The notes below the pieces were generated by a model. The model had not been told where the DNA came from and ran no database searches. It saw only the letters and a program-made list of their open reading frames with translations. DNA of 37,881 bases from Myxococcales bacterium 68-20 (lineage in GTDB: Bacteria; Myxococcota_A; Polyangia; Polyangiales; Polyangiaceae), in contig MKVQ01000046.1 in NCBI GenBank assembly GCA_001899635.1, positions 1 to 37,881 on the forward strand, in the 5' to 3' direction. Shown here in pieces: positions 8,652 to 16,155 of the stretch; the first letter of the stretch is position 1; each line of letters begins with the position of its first letter. The position numbers were made by a program, and so were the translations under genes.

Positions 8652-9251
8652 TCAGTGACTGCCGGCGAGCCCTTCCGCAGGGACGGGCAGCGTCGGGCCG
8701 AGCCCCCGCTGCTTCATGCGGCGCAGCCGGATGCCAAGCGCGATCAGGAGGCCGCCGAGGAGGATTGCCCACGCTCCGATCCAGAGCAGCAGCCCGAGGG
8801 CGCCGGGCCCTGGGAAGAGGAAGAGTAGCACGCCGAAGACGATCGAGAGCACGCCGCTCGCCGCGAGGAGCCATTCGCCCTGCACCGACCTGCGCAGGCG
8901 GACGGCCGCCGCGATCTCGATCGCGCCGGTCACGATCGCGCGTGCCGCGATGAGCAGCACGAGCGCGAGCGCGGTGATTCCCGGGTAGAGCACGGCGATG
9001 ACGGCCGCGGCGATGCTCACGAGCCCGTAGACGACGAGCAGCCACCGCGGGGACTCGCGAACGGTCCTCTGGAACGCTGCGACGATCGCCGATACGCCGT
9101 CGGCGAGCGCGTAGGCTCCGAACAACAGCACGAGTGTGAGGAGCGCCATGCTCGGGAAGATCCACGTCAGCAGGCCGAAGACGACCGCGGCGATGCCGCG
9201 TAGAACGTAAGCCCACCAGTTTCGCGCTTCGAAGAACGTCGTCGTGTCCAC
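8652..9251 (-). CDS. HdeD-family membrane protein (DUF308)
   Basis: From a GTG at 9251 with GGAAGGAG six bases upstream the product is 199 residues and consists almost entirely of hydrophobic helices, about six membrane spans. Segments such as WWAYVLRGIAAVVFGLLTW near the N-terminus, ALADGVSAIVAAF, SPRWLLVVYGLVSIAAAVIA and GEWLLAASGVLSIVFGVLL show the repeated DUF308 pattern of HdeD, an inner-membrane protein linked to acid resistance in enteric bacteria. The biochemical function of the family is not settled. The longer in-frame ATG start would add a Ser/Arg-rich extension that looks like upstream noise. It stands alone, with relics on both sides. Confidence 0.88.
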   Translation of the reverse strand: MDTTTFFEARNWWAYVLRGIAAVVFGLLTWIFPSMALLTLVLLFGAYALADGVSAIVAAFQRTVRESPRWLLVVYGLVSIAAAVIAVLYPGITALALVLLIAARAIVTGAIEIAAAVRLRRSVQGEWLLAASGVLSIVFGVLLFLFPGPGALGLLLWIGAWAILLGGLLIALGIRLRRMKQRGLGPTLPVPAEGLAGSH

Positions 9252-9379
9252 GGCTAGCTCCTTCCTTGCTCGAGCCTCCGCTTCGCTCGAGGCATGGGCT
9301 CTTGGCGATCGGTGCACGTTCCGTGCGCGTACACTCAGGGATGAGCGGGACGGCCGCGACCGCCGTTCGTCGATCATCT

Positions 9380-9435
9380 CGTGGAGCTCGTGCGCAGCGG
9401 CGCTTTAGGACGAAGTCGGCGACGGTCGTGCTCAT
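9380..9435 (-). pseudogene. Possible N-terminal stub of a TPP-dependent enzyme
   Basis: A minus-strand ATG at 9435, preceded by AAGGAA at good spacing, begins MSTTVADFVLKR. This matches the usual opening of pyruvate-oxidase/acetolactate-synthase-like thiamine-diphosphate enzymes (M-TVADF-hydrophobic-x-RL). After about a dozen codons the resemblance ends and the frame becomes Arg-rich with no family signal. It is either a stub left by a deletion or chance similarity. The rest of 9252-9552 shows nothing else. Confidence 0.3.
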
Positions 9436-9552
9436 GGTGGCGTTCCTTCTTCCGGGTCGTGATGCGAAGCGCGAGCCGCCAACGTCCAGTCATCAAGGGT
9501 CGAGCGACCTGCTTCGAAGGGGGCCTGCAATGCCCCGGCACGTCGGAGGCCC

Positions 9553-9972
9553 TTACGGCGCGGAGGCCAGACAGAGCGTTGCCGTCGTGCATTCGTCGAT
9601 ACTCTGGAGCGACGAGACGAGTTTCGTGCAGTCCTGTTTCGCGAGCATCTCGAGACACGTGTGGAGCTTCTTTTCGTCGACCCCGTTCGGGCAGGCGGCA
9701 GCCTTCAGCTCGTCCTGCGTCCTGATGCCTTCATTTCGAGTGCAGATGTCACGCGTCTCGAAGCGCTTCTTCGCGCCGACCTGACTGCATGCCACCTCAC
9801 GGTCGCAACGTGCTCCGGTGATGCGCGCGGTCGCGGCCATGTACCGCACGGGCGTCGCCCCGCTGGTCGTCTCAGCTGCGCCGGTTGTGGATGTCGTTCC
9901 CGTCTTGTCTTGCTTGCAGCCCAATACCGTCACCGCACAGGCAAGGAACATCACGGTGCGAACGAGTTTCAT
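9553..9972 (-). CDS. DUF6184-like Cys-rich lipoprotein
   Basis: Starting at an ATG with GGAGGT six bases upstream, the product is 139 residues. The first 20 residues are a lipoprotein signal peptide ending in VTVLGC, so the mature protein is probably anchored by lipidated Cys. A Thr/Ser-rich linker (TGTTSTTGAAETTSG) leads to a compact domain with six cysteines (ARCDREVACSQVG, RDICTRN, AAACPNGVD, HTCLEML, KQDCTKL, DECTTATLC). This spacing fits DUF6184, a lipoprotein family frequent in myxobacteria. The function is not known. The longer frame to 10023 adds 17 residues without support. It lies between HdeD and a run of relics with no obvious operon partner. Confidence 0.8.
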   Translation of the reverse strand: MKLVRTVMFLACAVTVLGCKQDKTGTTSTTGAAETTSGATPVRYMAATARITGARCDREVACSQVGAKKRFETRDICTRNEGIRTQDELKAAACPNGVDEKKLHTCLEMLAKQDCTKLVSSLQSIDECTTATLCLASAP

Positions 9973-10219
9973 GTCATCACCTCCAGTGCGAAGGGCGGCT
10001 GCAACATGGGTGCCCCGAGCCACAGCGATGTATGAGCATGGTCAGTGTCCGCGCGTCGCCCGGCGGTGAGCTGTCCCTTGGAATGCTCACGACGTCAGCT
10101 CTTCCGCGATCCGACCGGGCAGCTCGTGTTCGTTGCTCTTCGTGAGATCCTTGGCCAGCCGGGCTTCGACCCGTCGTGCCACGACGTCTGGAAGCGCGGC
10201 TTCCAGCAAAGCGAGGCCC

Positions 10220-10348
10220 GGGGATCCTCGGCCCAGGCAGGAGGAGCTCGCGTCGCTACGTCTCGGTCTCGGGATGACCCTGATCGATAGCACGGAGATG
10301 TATGGACCGGGTCGCGCAGCAGAAGAGCTGGTCGGCGAAGCCATCAGG
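10220..10348 (+). pseudogene. Aldo/keto reductase fragment
   Basis: One plus-strand frame reads DPRPRQEELASLRLGLG, then MTLIDSTEMYGPGRAAEE and LVGEAI. This is the segment around the catalytic Asp and Tyr (DTAEMYG) of aldo/keto reductases, roughly family residues 25-70, with two residues missing before GMTLID. Neither the N-terminal strand nor the rest of the barrel is present. The fragment ends abruptly where the ClpB relic begins on the opposite strand. Confidence 0.65.
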
Positions 10349-10351
10349 CCT

Positions 10352-10715
10352 TCGATCGTGCTTGGTCAGCGCGAGCAGGAAGTGCTCGATCGAATGAAGT
10401 CATCCTTCAGGTTTCTCGCCTCGTCCTCGCCGCGACGGATGCTCTCCATCGTCCGGCGCGAGAGCGTCGGCTTCGCTCCGCCACTCACGCGCGGGAGCCT
10501 CTCGAGCTCCCTTTCGACGATCTCGACGAGCGCGTCCGGATCGCCTCCGGCCTTCTGGAAGACTGGAAGATCGGGGGCGCGACGCCGCCCTCCTGCTCGA
10601 GCATCGCGAGGACGAGATGCTCCGGCGTGATCTCCGGGTTAGCTTTACGGCTGGCGAGATCCGCTGCGCCGTGGAAAGGCTCATGGCTCTTCGTGGTCAT
10701 TCGATCCGGGCGCAT
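10352..10715 (-). pseudogene. ClpB N-terminal domain relic
   Basis: A minus-strand ATG at 10715, with AAGGAG six bases upstream, begins MRPDRMTTKSHEPF and continues NPEITPEHLVLAMLEQEGG, the first Clp_N repeat of the disaggregase ClpB. The frame then shifts to VFQKAGGDPDALVEIVEREL with RVSGGAKPTLSRRTME and RNLKDDFI, and shifts again to EHFLLALTKHDR, the second Clp repeat. After that all similarity ends: the two ATPase modules are absent. At least two frameshifts and a large deletion make it non-functional. Its ribosome site and start are still intact, which suggests recent decay. Confidence 0.8.
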
Positions 10716-10847
10716 CGGCAACTCCTTGGCGACGAAACAGCGCACGGCCGGCGCGGTAGCCTCGACGTGGCCTCGCTGATCGAGGACGCGCCGTGCCACG
10801 CGTTACCGAGACGACGGTCATCGCGTCGGTCTCGGAGATCTCCCTGC

Positions 10848-11534
10848 TCAGTGACGGCCGCCGATCTCGTCGATGTGTCGGAGGAGATCGGCGGGTCCTG
10901 TAGACGCGGATCGCGCCTGCTTGCCGGAGCTCTTCGGAGCCATACCCGCCACTCAAGAGCCCGACGGCGAGAGCGCGACATCGACTGGCCGCGAGCATGT
11001 CCCAGAGCTGTCGCCGACGACGACCGCCGCGGCGACGGGCAGCTTTAGGCGCTCCGCAGCGGTGACGAAGAGATCGGGATCTCTCCGTACCTCACCTGGT
11101 CGCGCGTCACCACATGCGGCTCGGCCGGGTCCACCCCGAGCGCGCGAATGCCTACGCTGGCGGTCTCCATCCTCCCGCTGGTTGAGATCGCCCAGGCGAT
11201 ACTCGTCCGTGTGAGCCAATCGAGGAGCGCTCGGGCGCCGGGAAGCGGAAGGACGAGGCTCGCCCGTCCCCGGTAGGCCTCGTCATGGCGCCGCCCTAGA
11301 CGCTGCACGCGCTCGGTGCTCATCTCGACCCCCTGTCTCGCGGAGCAGCTGATTCATGAACAGGCCACCGCTCATCCCGATTCGTCGGTGGATGCGCCAT
11401 ATCGCCAGATCGATTCCCTCGGCATCGAGCGCCTCCTTCCATGCGAGCCATGCGAGAACGTGCTCGTAGACGTTGTCGACCAGCGTTCCGTCGAGATCGA
11501 AGAGAAAGGGCGACTCGGTGTGCATGTGTTCCAT
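10848..11534 (-). pseudogene. HAD-family phosphatase relic, multiply frameshifted
   Basis: The minus strand encodes the whole order of a phosphoglycolate-phosphatase-like HAD hydrolase but spread over at least four frames. Motif I is FLFDLDGTLVDNVYEHVL just after the ATG, with RIGMSGGLFMNQLLRE as part of the cap. The next frame holds LPLPGARALLDWL and AISTSGRMETA (motif II region) and GVDPAEPHVVTRDQVRYG. The third holds DPDLFVTAAERLKLPVAA with VVVGDS (motif IV). The fourth holds MLAASRCRALAVGLLSGGYG with QAGAIRVY, and a last piece ADLLRHIDEIGGRH ends at a TGA at 10848-10850. Every block is well conserved, so inactivation looks recent. Confidence 0.8.
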
Positions 11535-11539
11535 AAGTG

Positions 11540-11734
11540 CCGAGCCTCGCCGCCAGACACGTGCTGGATCAACGTGCACATGACGGAGCGGATGGCGTCT
11601 TGCGGACTGATGTTCGACGGAGGCGCCGCGTGCCTCTTGATGTCGGCGAACAGGAACGCGGCCGCGTCTTCGCGCGATTGCGGCTCGGCGCGAGGGGCTG
11701 TCGGCTGCGCTGTCTCGGCGCGCTGTTCGACCAT
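11540..11734 (-). pseudogene. Possible DUF2267 fragment
   Basis: From an ATG at 11734 a minus-strand frame reads SREDAAAFLFADIKRHA and then ISPQDAIRSVMCTLIQHVSG with GEARHLW. The pattern of an amphipathic helix, then A-x2-V-x2-TL-x3-ISGGEA, resembles DUF2267 proteins, small cytosolic proteins common in stress islands. The frame then runs through the start of the HAD relic in another phase. The resemblance is limited, so this is tentative. Confidence 0.3.
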
Positions 11735-11805
11735 GACGGCCTCCGCGACGCGAGGGAGCACGCGCGACGCCAAGGGACCGCACAGGCTCGTCGCATCTCG
11801 TGCGG

Positions 11806-12828
11806 CTACGGGATCTCGAGCACGAGGACGCCGCGGACCTGCTTCGCGAGCACCTCGGCGAGCGCGCGCGGAGCGTGCTTGAAGGCGACCTTGTGCGCGA
11901 CCTCGAGCTTCAGCTCCTTGCGATCGAACATCTGCGCGAGCGTCGCCAGGCGGACGCGGTTGGGACGGACGACGTAGTCGGTGTCGACACGGCCAGCCGG
12001 GAGCACCCGCGTCGCGGAGCCCGTGAGGTCGACGACGTGACCGCGCGGGCGCACGGCCTGTACTACCTTGTTCGCCGTCGCGCCCTCGACTCCGTTGAGC
12101 GCCTTGTCGACGCCTTCGGGGAACAGCTTGCGCGTCGCGTGGACGAAGTCCTCTTCCGCGTAGTCGATGAGCATCTCCGCCCCGAGGTCGCGCAAGAATT
12201 CGTGGTTCTGCTTGCGCGCGATCGCGACCACGTGCGCTCCACGGCGCGCGGCGAGCTGGACGGCGAGATGGCCGACGCCTCCCGCCGCCGCGGTGATGAG
12301 GACGACGTCGTGCCTCTCGACCTGAAGAATGTCGACGATGGTCTCGTGCGCGGTCAGGCCGACGATTGGAGCGCCGCCCACGTAGGTGAGATCGATCGAC
12401 GTCGGCGCGAGCGCGACTCGGCGGAAGGGCACGAGCATGTACTCCGCCCACGAGCCGTTGTGATGATGTGACCGGCAGCCCCGGTGAGACAGGGGATGAC
12501 TGTAGGTCCAGACGAGGTCGCTCTTCTCGATACCGACGACGTCCTTGCCCACGGCGACGACGGTGCCGGAGCCCGCGAGCCCGAGCACGATCGGGAAGGA
12601 GCGCTCGACCGACCACTCGCCGCTCGCGACCAGCGCGTCCCAGTCGCCGATCTCGGCGCCGTACATTCGGATCAGCACGTCGTGCTTCTCGACCTTGGGC
12701 ACCGGCAGCTTCTCGAGCGAGAGAAGCGCACGGTCGCGCCGCAGATCGCCGAAGCGTTCGATCGCCCAGCCGGCCATCTGCTTCTGCAACGTCGTGCTCT
12801 CGGTCCGGCTCGTGCTCGTCGTGCCCAT
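11806..12828 (-). CDS. NADP-dependent MDR oxidoreductase (quinone oxidoreductase-like)
   Basis: The 340-residue product is a zinc-free medium-chain reductase. An N-terminal GroES-like domain (VEKHDVLIRMYGAEIGDWDA, FPIVLGLAGSGTVVAVG) is followed by the Rossmann domain with AAAGGVGHLAVQLAARRGAH. The sequence has an unusual His-rich insert around residue 115 (HRGCRSHHHNGSWAEY). The protein lacks both zinc-site cysteine sets. The ATG at 12828 has AGGAGAGG upstream and fits the family; the longer open frame upstream overlaps the divergent gene and is not credible. The probable activity is NADPH-dependent reduction of a quinone or enone. It is divergent from the UBP zinc-finger gene, with 124 bases between the two starts for shared promoter sequences. 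Confidence 0.88.
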   Translation of the reverse strand: MGTTSTSRTESTTLQKQMAGWAIERFGDLRRDRALLSLEKLPVPKVEKHDVLIRMYGAEIGDWDALVASGEWSVERSFPIVLGLAGSGTVVAVGKDVVGIEKSDLVWTYSHPLSHRGCRSHHHNGSWAEYMLVPFRRVALAPTSIDLTYVGGAPIVGLTAHETIVDILQVERHDVVLITAAAGGVGHLAVQLAARRGAHVVAIARKQNHEFLRDLGAEMLIDYAEEDFVHATRKLFPEGVDKALNGVEGATANKVVQAVRPRGHVVDLTGSATRVLPAGRVDTDYVVRPNRVRLATLAQMFDRKELKLEVAHKVAFKHAPRALAEVLAKQVRGVLVLEIP

Positions 12829-12952
12829 GGTCGACCCCTCTCCTGCTTCTTCTCTCCGCCTCTCCGCGCGCGCTCCTCGCGGACGCAGCAAGCGAGATGC
12901 CACGGCGCTCGGCTCCGCACCGGATGGTCCACCGGATGCAGCGCCGAGACGC

Positions 12953-13261
12953 ATGAACATCATCGAGAGCCCAGCCGACCTCATCGACCTCTCGCGGCCG
13001 TGCGCGCATACGACGCCACGTACGCCACGAAGGGTCCATCGACCTCCGCCCGGCTGCGAGGAGTGCCTCGCGCTGGGCTCGGCCTGGGTCCATCTGCGGA
13101 TCTGCCTGCAGTGCGGGCACGTCGGCTGTTGCGACGACTCGCCGAACCGGCACGCGACGGGGCACTGGCACGCGACGGCGCACCCGATCATCACGTCGGG
13201 CGAGCTCGGGGAGACCTGGGCGTACTGCTACGCGGACGACCGCCTCCTCTCCGCGCTGTGA
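12953..13261 (+). CDS. UBP-type zinc finger protein
   Basis: A stand-alone 102-residue protein. It carries the ZnF_UBP ligand series: Cys17 and His19, Cys35-x2-Cys38, Cys51-x2-Cys54, Cys59 in CLQCGHVGCCDDS, then His67, His71 and His77 in RHATGHWHATAHPI, and the ending TWAYCYADD. In eukaryotes this finger binds the free C-terminus of ubiquitin; in bacteria, small stand-alone versions occur in stress or redox gene neighbourhoods and their partner is not established. No signal peptide is seen. The ATG at 12953 lies at the expected position but lacks a clear ribosome site. The gene diverges from the MDR reductase at 12828 and ends 103 bases from the convergent DJ-1 gene. Confidence 0.88.
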   Translation: MNIIESPADLIDLSRPCAHTTPRTPRRVHRPPPGCEECLALGSAWVHLRICLQCGHVGCCDDSPNRHATGHWHATAHPIITSGELGETWAYCYADDRLLSAL

Positions 13262-13364
13262 CGAGGCTTCGCGGGTGGTTCGTCGTCGACCTTGCCTCGC
13301 AGCGTGACGACGCCGTCCACTCTTACGTCCGTCCTTACGTCGATGACCGCGACATAGGCCGAGT

Positions 13365-13967
13365 TCACTCCGCGCCCGCGGCCGGGCGTCGTGCGGCGAT
13401 GCGCTTCGCGCGCGCTTCACCGTGGACGCCTTCGGCGATCTCTTCGATGACCTTGCGGCTGAACGCCGGGAGGTCGTCGGGCTTGCGGCTCGTGACGAGC
13501 CCCTCGTCGCAGACGACCTCTTCGTCGACCCACTTGGCGCCTGCGTTGACGAGGTCGGTGCGGACCGACGGCCATGACGTCATCGTCCGGTCCTCGACGC
13601 AGCCCGCATCGATGAGCGTCCACGGCCCATGGCAGATCGCGCCGACTGGCTTCCCTGCGTCGAAGACCTTGCGCACGAACGCGAGCACCTCGGGGATGAT
13701 GCGAAGCTTGTCTGGATTCATGACGCCGCCCGGCAGGACGAGCGCGTCGTAGCTCGACGCGTCGGCGTCCTTCAAGACGACGTCGACGGCGATCTCGTCG
13801 GCCCAGTTGCCGTGCTGCCAGCCCTTCACCTTTCCTTCCTTCGGCGAAATGACGTCGCAATCTGCGCCCTCCTCCTCGAGCGCCCGTAGCGGCCCGGTGA
13901 GCTCCGTCTGCTCGAATCCGTCCGTCACGACGAATGCGACCTTCTTTCCCTCGAGCTTCGTACCCAT
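13365..13967 (-). CDS. DJ-1/PfpI family protein
   Basis: The 200-residue product is a complete PfpI-type member of the class I glutamine amidotransferase-like fold. The nucleophile elbow is AICHGPW with Cys112 followed by His113, and the conserved acidic residue is Glu19 in DGFEQTEL. The block LVLPGGVMNPDKLR matches the PfpI subgroup. Bacterial relatives act as general stress proteins, with glyoxalase III, deglycase or protease activities claimed for different members; which applies here is unknown. The ATG at 13967 is set by GGAGGT five bases upstream. The frame upstream stays open into the remains of a thioredoxin-reductase tail, which is a separate decayed gene. Confidence 0.93.
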   Translation of the reverse strand: MGTKLEGKKVAFVVTDGFEQTELTGPLRALEEEGADCDVISPKEGKVKGWQHGNWADEIAVDVVLKDADASSYDALVLPGGVMNPDKLRIIPEVLAFVRKVFDAGKPVGAICHGPWTLIDAGCVEDRTMTSWPSVRTDLVNAGAKWVDEEVVCDEGLVTSRKPDDLPAFSRKVIEEIAEGVHGEARAKRIAARRPAAGAE

Positions 13968-14011
13968 GTGCGACCTCCGTTTCTCCGCCTGCGAAGACGA
14001 GGCCACACCGG

Positions 14012-14190
14012 TCACTTCCGCGCGAGGTATTGGTGCACGAGCTGCACCAGCAGTCGAGCCTTCGCCAACGGCGGCGGCGACGCGATTGATCGAGCCGGCG
14101 CGTACGTCTCCGGCGGCGAAGACGCCGGCGCGGCTTGTCATGCGAACGAGCACGTCCTTCCTGAAGGGGTCGGAATCCTCGAGGCCCCTC
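14012..14190 (-). pseudogene. Thioredoxin-reductase C-terminal relic
   Basis: A minus-strand frame contains RAGVFAAGDVRAGSINRVA and AAVGEG, the second FAD-binding motif of thioredoxin reductases. It matches the block RAGVFAAGDVRSGSVKRVA of the intact fusion protein at 6557-8209. The expected ending follows in a different frame as VQLVHQYLARK and a TGA at 14012-14014, equivalent to VQVVHEYLRGM in the intact gene. A frameshift separates the two, and only about the last 55 residues survive. The relic is directly upstream of the DJ-1 gene on the same strand, so a reductase-DJ-1 operon may once have existed. Confidence 0.75.
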
Positions 14191-14370
14191 GCCCCGCACT
14201 TGGTGCCAGGCACCGTTCAACCACATCTGGTCGAAAACCTTTGTAGCGGAGCGGAGTGACCGAAGCTCGCTGTGCGACTGCGTTTGCCCTATGTGGAGAC
14301 CGGGCTGCGAGCTTCCCGGCACTCGAAGCTGAGCGCACCGGAGGGTCCACGCGTTGCATCACCCAGCGCC

Positions 14371-15522
14371 ATGAGAGCGCTCTCCTATCGTGGTCCGAAT
14401 TGGGTCGAGGTGAAGACGAAGCCTGATCCGCGGATCGAGCATCCGGATGACATCGTCCTCCGCATCACGCGCTCCGCGATCTGCGGATCGGATCTCCATC
14501 TCTACAGTGGGCTCGTGCCGGACACGCGCGTCGGCACGACGTTCGGTCACGAGTTCGCCGGGGTCGTCGAGGAGGTCGGCCCGGGCGTGGAGTCCCTCAA
14601 GCGCGGAGATCGTGTCGTCGTTCCGTTCAACATCGCGTGCGGGACGTGCTTCTTTTGCGAGCGCGGCCTGACGAGCGTCTGCGATCGATCGAACACCGCG
14701 AACGAGTTGGTGGGCGGCGTCTTCGGCTACTCGCACACCACCGGTGGCTACGACGGCGGGCAAGCCGAGTACGTGCGGGTGCCCTACGCCGACGTCGGCC
14801 CGACCAAGATCCCGGACGACATGGAATTCGAGGACGTCCTCTTCCTGTCCGACATCCTTCCGACCGGATACCAGGCAGCGGAGATGGGTTCGATCAAGCC
14901 GGGGGATACAGTCGCCATCTTTGGCGCCGGTCCGGTCGGCCTCTTCACCGCGAAATCGGCGTGGCTGATGGGCGCCGGCCGCGTGATCATCATCGACCAC
15001 TACGACTATCGCCTCGAGTTCGCGCGCAACTACACGAAGGCCGAGATCCTCGACTACCGCGAGGCAGGCGGTCACGACGTCGTCGGACGCTTGCGCAAGA
15101 TGACGGAGGGCCGCGGCCCCGACGTCTGCATCGACGCGGTCGGCTGTGAAGCCTCCGGGTCGGTCCTCAACAAGGTCACCGGCAAGGCCAAGCTGCAAGC
15201 AGGCTCGCCGACCGGTCTCTACTGGGCCGTTCAGAGCGTACGTCGCGCCGGTCATGTCGTGGCGATTGGCGTCTATGGGCCGCCCTGGAACCTCGTTCCA
15301 CTCGGCGAGTTGATGAACAAGGGCATCACGCTTCGTGCTGCTCAATGCAGCGTGAAGCGGTACCAACCTCACCTCCTCGAGCACATTCGCGCGGGGCGCA
15401 TCGACGCAAAGGGCATCATCACGCACCGTGCGCCGCTCGACGCCGCGCCAGACCTCTATCACCTCTTCCAGCACAAACTCGACGACTGCGTGAAATGCGT
15501 GCTCGTCCCGAACGCCGCCTGA
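14371..15522 (+). CDS. Zinc-dependent alcohol dehydrogenase (MDR)
   Basis: The 383-residue protein is a zinc-containing medium-chain dehydrogenase. The catalytic zinc ligands are Cys38 in AICGSDLHLYSG and the His60-Glu61 pair in FGHEFAGVVEEVG. The structural zinc site has Cys90, Cys93, Cys96 and Cys104 (CGTCFFCERGLTSVC). The NAD-binding loop is FGAGPVGLFTAK near residue 190. The sequence belongs to the glutathione-independent formaldehyde-dehydrogenase-like or threonine-dehydrogenase-like branch, which oxidises alcohols or aldehydes with NAD. The substrate is not determinable here. I use the ATG at 14371, because the family begins MRAL-Y-GP at this point; the ribosome site is poor. It is followed after 28 bases by a small conserved gene, probably in the same transcript. 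Confidence 0.92.
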   Translation: MRALSYRGPNWVEVKTKPDPRIEHPDDIVLRITRSAICGSDLHLYSGLVPDTRVGTTFGHEFAGVVEEVGPGVESLKRGDRVVVPFNIACGTCFFCERGLTSVCDRSNTANELVGGVFGYSHTTGGYDGGQAEYVRVPYADVGPTKIPDDMEFEDVLFLSDILPTGYQAAEMGSIKPGDTVAIFGAGPVGLFTAKSAWLMGAGRVIIIDHYDYRLEFARNYTKAEILDYREAGGHDVVGRLRKMTEGRGPDVCIDAVGCEASGSVLNKVTGKAKLQAGSPTGLYWAVQSVRRAGHVVAIGVYGPPWNLVPLGELMNKGITLRAAQCSVKRYQPHLLEHIRAGRIDAKGIITHRAPLDAAPDLYHLFQHKLDDCVKCVLVPNAA

Positions 15523-15550
15523 GCGGCCTCGACGTTGAAGGAGACCTCTC

Positions 15551-15928
15551 ATGCAACAGTCCGACATCATCGGTTGGGGCGCCGACGCGAGCTTCGAGAA
15601 GCGCCCTGGCGTCCCCGAAGAGCGTCATCCGCCCAAGCCGCTCGTCGAGATCGCTGGGTACCCGCAGCAGACACTGGGGACACCGTCGGCGAAGAGTTAC
15701 TACCGTCCACTCACAGCGGTCTACGGCACGGCCGTACCGCTGCGAGGGCTGTCCGGGGTCATTCGCCGCATCGCCTATCGGGTCCCCGACTACAAGCCGC
15801 GCCGCTGGATGTTGCTCATGCTCGCAGACCGGGTCGACGTCATCGAGCACAACGCGCTCCCGCTGACGCTCGGCGTCGGGGCGATCGCCGCCGGCGTGCT
15901 CGGCGTCCGCGCGCTCTCGAAGCGCTGA
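15551..15928 (+). CDS. Small conserved protein of unknown function
   Basis: The product is 125 residues, with AAGGAG nine bases before the ATG. It opens MQQSDIIGWGAD followed by a Pro-rich segment (EKRPGVPEERHPPKP). The middle contains VYGTAVPLRGLSGVIRRIAY, and a hydrophobic patch RRWMLLMLADRVDVIEHN leads to a C-terminal stretch ALPLTLGVGAIAAGVLGV that could be a membrane helix. I have seen proteins with the same DIIGWGAD opening and LSG-RRIA-R core beside zinc alcohol dehydrogenases and stress genes in other bacteria, but I know no assigned function. Position and spacing suggest co-expression with the alcohol dehydrogenase upstream. Confidence 0.8.
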   Translation: MQQSDIIGWGADASFEKRPGVPEERHPPKPLVEIAGYPQQTLGTPSAKSYYRPLTAVYGTAVPLRGLSGVIRRIAYRVPDYKPRRWMLLMLADRVDVIEHNALPLTLGVGAIAAGVLGVRALSKR

Positions 15929-16155
15929 CCGATCCTGCTCGTCTCGTTGGTCTGCTTCGTTCGATTCGAGCTCTTCTCTTTCGCCTATGCAACGTTCCGG
16001 AGGCGACCGTGGCAAGCCGAAGAGCTCCAGCAGTCCGTGGCGGATCGGATTCCCGTCCACCTTGGCTCATGCATAGTCATCATCCGCCGGAGGCCTAGAG
16101 TCCACGCAAATGGGCCTTGCAGCGGCTCCCCCCATCTTGAGCGATAGGGTGCTGC

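Noticed and set aside
8652-9377. Longer start for the HdeD protein at 9377
   Set aside because: The added N-terminus is Ser/Arg-rich and unlike the family, whereas the GTG at 9251 has a strong ribosome site.
11372-13420. A 682-codon minus-strand frame
   Set aside because: It covers the MDR gene in another phase, and shows only Arg-rich shadow sequence apart from the short DUF2267-like piece at 11540-11734.
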